A stretch of DNA of 64,000 nucleotides from contig NZ_CP109473.1 in NCBI RefSeq assembly GCF_036227405.1, forward strand, positions 6,200,001-6,264,000, written 5' to 3'. The position numbers were made by a program, and so were the translations under genes. Position 1 is the stretch's first letter. Each line of letters begins with the position of its first letter. The notes under the pieces are model-generated. The model worked only from the letters and a program-made list of their open reading frames with translations, did not search any database and had not been told where the DNA came from. Of this stretch, positions 62,535 to 64,000 are shown piece by piece. This stretch comes from Streptomyces sp. NBC_01460 (GTDB lineage Bacteria; Actinomycetota; Actinomycetes; Streptomycetales; Streptomycetaceae).

Positions 62535-63185
62535 ATGCCCGAGCTTGTGTTCTTCTCCGGAACGATGGACTGCGGAAAGAGCACGCTGGCCCTCCAGATC
62601 GGCCACAACCGGTCGGCGCGCGGGCTGCGGGGTGTGATCTTCACCCGGGACGACCGTGCGGGCGAAGGCAAGCTGTCGTCCCGTCTGGGCCTGGTGACCG
62701 AGGCGGTCGAGGCGTCGCCGGGCATGGATCTCTACGGCTATCTCGTGAGCCGGATGTCGAAGGGCGACAAGGTCGACCACGTGATCGTGGACGAGGCCCA
62801 GTTCCTCGCCCCCGAGCAGATCGACCAACTGGCCCGTGTCGTCGACGACCTCGGCCTCGACGTCTTCGCGTTCGGCATCACCACGGACTTCCGCACCAAG
62901 CTCTTCCCCGGTTCGCAGCGGCTGATCGAGCTGGCGGACCGGATAGAGACGCTCCAGGTCGAGGCCCTGTGCTGGTGCGGCGCCCGTGCCACGCACAACG
63001 CGCGGACGGTCGGCGGGGTGATGGTGGTCGAGGGTGAGCAGGTGGTCGTGGGCGATGTGGACCAGCAGGCCACGGACGTCGGCTACGAGGTCCTCTGCCG
63101 GCGTCACCACCGTCGTCACATGACGAGCGCCTCGGCCCACGCGGGGGCGCTGTCGCCGGACGTCCTGCCGGTCGCCTCCTCGTGA
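62535..63185 (+). CDS. tdk: Thymidine kinase (type II)
   Basis: 216 aa. P-loop SGTMDCGKSTLA (about 8-19), DEAQF (lid/catalytic acid region), FGITTDFRTKLFPGS substrate loop, and zinc-binding Cys residues in CWCGARATHNAR and CRRHH. Salvages thymidine to dTMP. ATG 62535 lies 40 nt after a C5-A-C8 run. Confidence 0.93.
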   Translation: MPELVFFSGTMDCGKSTLALQIGHNRSARGLRGVIFTRDDRAGEGKLSSRLGLVTEAVEASPGMDLYGYLVSRMSKGDKVDHVIVDEAQFLAPEQIDQLARVVDDLGLDVFAFGITTDFRTKLFPGSQRLIELADRIETLQVEALCWCGARATHNARTVGGVMVVEGEQVVVGDVDQQATDVGYEVLCRRHHRRHMTSASAHAGALSPDVLPVASS

Positions 63186-63297
63186 CCGTACGTCTGTAGC
63201 CTCCGTGCGTCCGGCCGTCCGGCCGGCCTTCCGCCGTACTGTGAACTCCACGTGTACGGAAGCCGTTTCACCGCTCCGCCCGGGTACCTTCGTCCAC

Positions 63298-63369
63298 GTG
63301 CCAGAGAAGACGCCGCACGGCTTACGCATGATCCACCCCTCGCCCACGGGCGCGGCCCGGTCGAGGTGA
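63298..63369 (+). CDS. Possible 23-codon leader ORF with a TTA codon
   Basis: GTG 63298 opens a short frame reading VPEKTPHGLRMIHPSPTG and ending TGA at 63367-63369, overlapping the MFS start GTG (63366) by 4 nt. Codon 9 (63322-63324) is TTA. No ribosome site is evident, so it may be leaderless or untranslated. Coding is unproven. Confidence 0.3.
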   Translation: MPEKTPHGLRMIHPSPTGAARSR

Positions 63370-64000
63370 TCACGCCGACGGACCCGTCCGCGCCTGCGGA
63401 GCGCGACGCGCCGCCGTCCGTCCGGGGCAGGCGGACGGCGTTCGGCGGTGCCCTGATCGCCGCCTTCGGCGGCTTCGCCGGTTTCAACCTGCTGCTCTCC
63501 GCGCTGCCGGCGTACGCCGTCCGCTCCGGTGCCGGACCGTCGGGTGCCGGGGCTCTCACCGCCACCCTGATGGCGACCACCCTGGCCGTGCAGCCCTTCA
63601 CGCCGTGGCTCTTCGTCCGCCTCGGGCGGCGGACGTCCCTCGCGGTGAGCGGTGCGCTGCTCGGGCTGCCCTGCCTGGCCCTGCCGGCCGCCTCCACGCT
63701 GACCGCTCTGAACGGCCTCGCGGCGGTACGCGGGCTGGGCTTCGGCATCCTCGTCGTCGCCGGTGTCACCTTCACCACGGAACTGTTCCCCCCGGCTCAC
63801 CGGGGGCGGGTCATCGGCTGGTACGGCGCCGTGGTCGGCGTCGCCGGAGTCCTGGGTGCGCCCCTGGGCATCGCGCTGGCCCGGCAGGAGGCGTACACGC
63901 TCACCTTCGCGCTCGCCGCCGGGGCGGCCGGCCTCGTGGTGCTCGGCTCGTTCGGCTTCCCCCGGGGAACTCCGGCCGGGCCTCGCCCCGCGAAACGGAC
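63366..64000 (+). CDS. MFS transporter, N-terminal part (3' truncated by window)
   Basis: 211 codons visible. A short hydrophilic start (VITPTDPSAPAERD) is followed by six hydrophobic segments and the loop FVRLGRRTSLAVSG between helices 2 and 3, the MFS signature position. AGAGGAG-like sites are absent; GTG 63366 overlaps a short upstream frame, hinting at translational coupling. Substrate unknown; drug or small-molecule efflux is typical of the type. Confidence 0.82.
   Translation, partial: MITPTDPSAPAERDAPPSVRGRRTAFGGALIAAFGGFAGFNLLLSALPAYAVRSGAGPSGAGALTATLMATTLAVQPFTPWLFVRLGRRTSLAVSGALLGLPCLALPAASTLTALNGLAAVRGLGFGILVVAGVTFTTELFPPAHRGRVIGWYGAVVGVAGVLGAPLGIALARQEAYTLTFALAAGAAGLVVLGSFGFPRGTPAGPRPAKR

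Overview
The window is high-GC DNA from a Streptomyces chromosome. Codon usage is strongly GC3-biased, GTG starts are common, and TTA codons are almost absent. The gene order (hflX, NIS siderophore operon, dinG-like helicase, lexA, nrdR-nrdJ, terD, rnhB, recQ, whiH, hrdB, parE, two citrate synthases, parC, M16 peptidase pair, ptsH, acetyltransferase-synthetase fusion, thymidine kinase) matches, from memory, the conserved core of the Streptomyces coelicolor chromosome around SCO5796-SCO5847. No tRNA, rRNA, insertion sequence, prophage or CRISPR array was seen.

1-8 kb: end of hflX, a secreted trypsin-fold protease on the minus strand, and a four-gene NRPS-independent siderophore (NIS) operon (2,4-diaminobutyrate aminotransferase, IucA/IucC synthetase, GNAT acyltransferase, second IucA/IucC synthetase). 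8-15 kb: DNA damage and dNTP supply, with an XPD/DinG-type helicase, lexA with an SOS box, and nrdR-nrdJ (coenzyme B12-dependent ribonucleotide reductase) behind two NrdR boxes 31 bp apart. 15-24 kb: small conserved or unknown proteins (TerD domain, DUF4937, histidine phosphatase, ADP-ribosylglycohydrolase, DUF4173 membrane protein), rnhB, and a 26-codon relic of a RibD/DHFR-type gene.

24-37 kb: a RecQ helicase fused to a phosphoribosyltransferase domain, divergent from a DUF4192 gene across a pair of inverted DnaA boxes; an NrtR-like Nudix protein; an ABC ATPase-permease fusion; then the developmental and housekeeping regulators whiH (sigma-WhiG-like promoter) and hrdB (ShbA-type promoter); a trypsin; and parE. 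37-49 kb: a two-component operon whose response regulator carries an in-frame TTA (bldA) codon, a DUF485 and acetate-type symporter pair facing a CitA/DcuS-type two-component pair, a MalR/Reg1-like LacI regulator, two divergent citrate-synthase-family genes (one with an N-terminal helix-turn-helix) around an AT-rich palindrome, and a CobW-type metallochaperone. This block suggests a local grouping of carboxylate uptake and acetyl-CoA/citrate metabolism.

49-64 kb: parC, a catalytic/non-catalytic M16 peptidase pair, a cell-wall M23 peptidase behind a ydaO-type c-di-AMP riboswitch, a GntR regulator, HPr (ptsH), a PatA-like GNAT/acyl-CoA-synthetase fusion, DUF5998 and phosphodiesterase genes, thymidine kinase, and the start of an MFS transporter preceded by a small TTA-containing ORF. 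Most transcription units end in strong perfect hairpins, as usual in Streptomyces.
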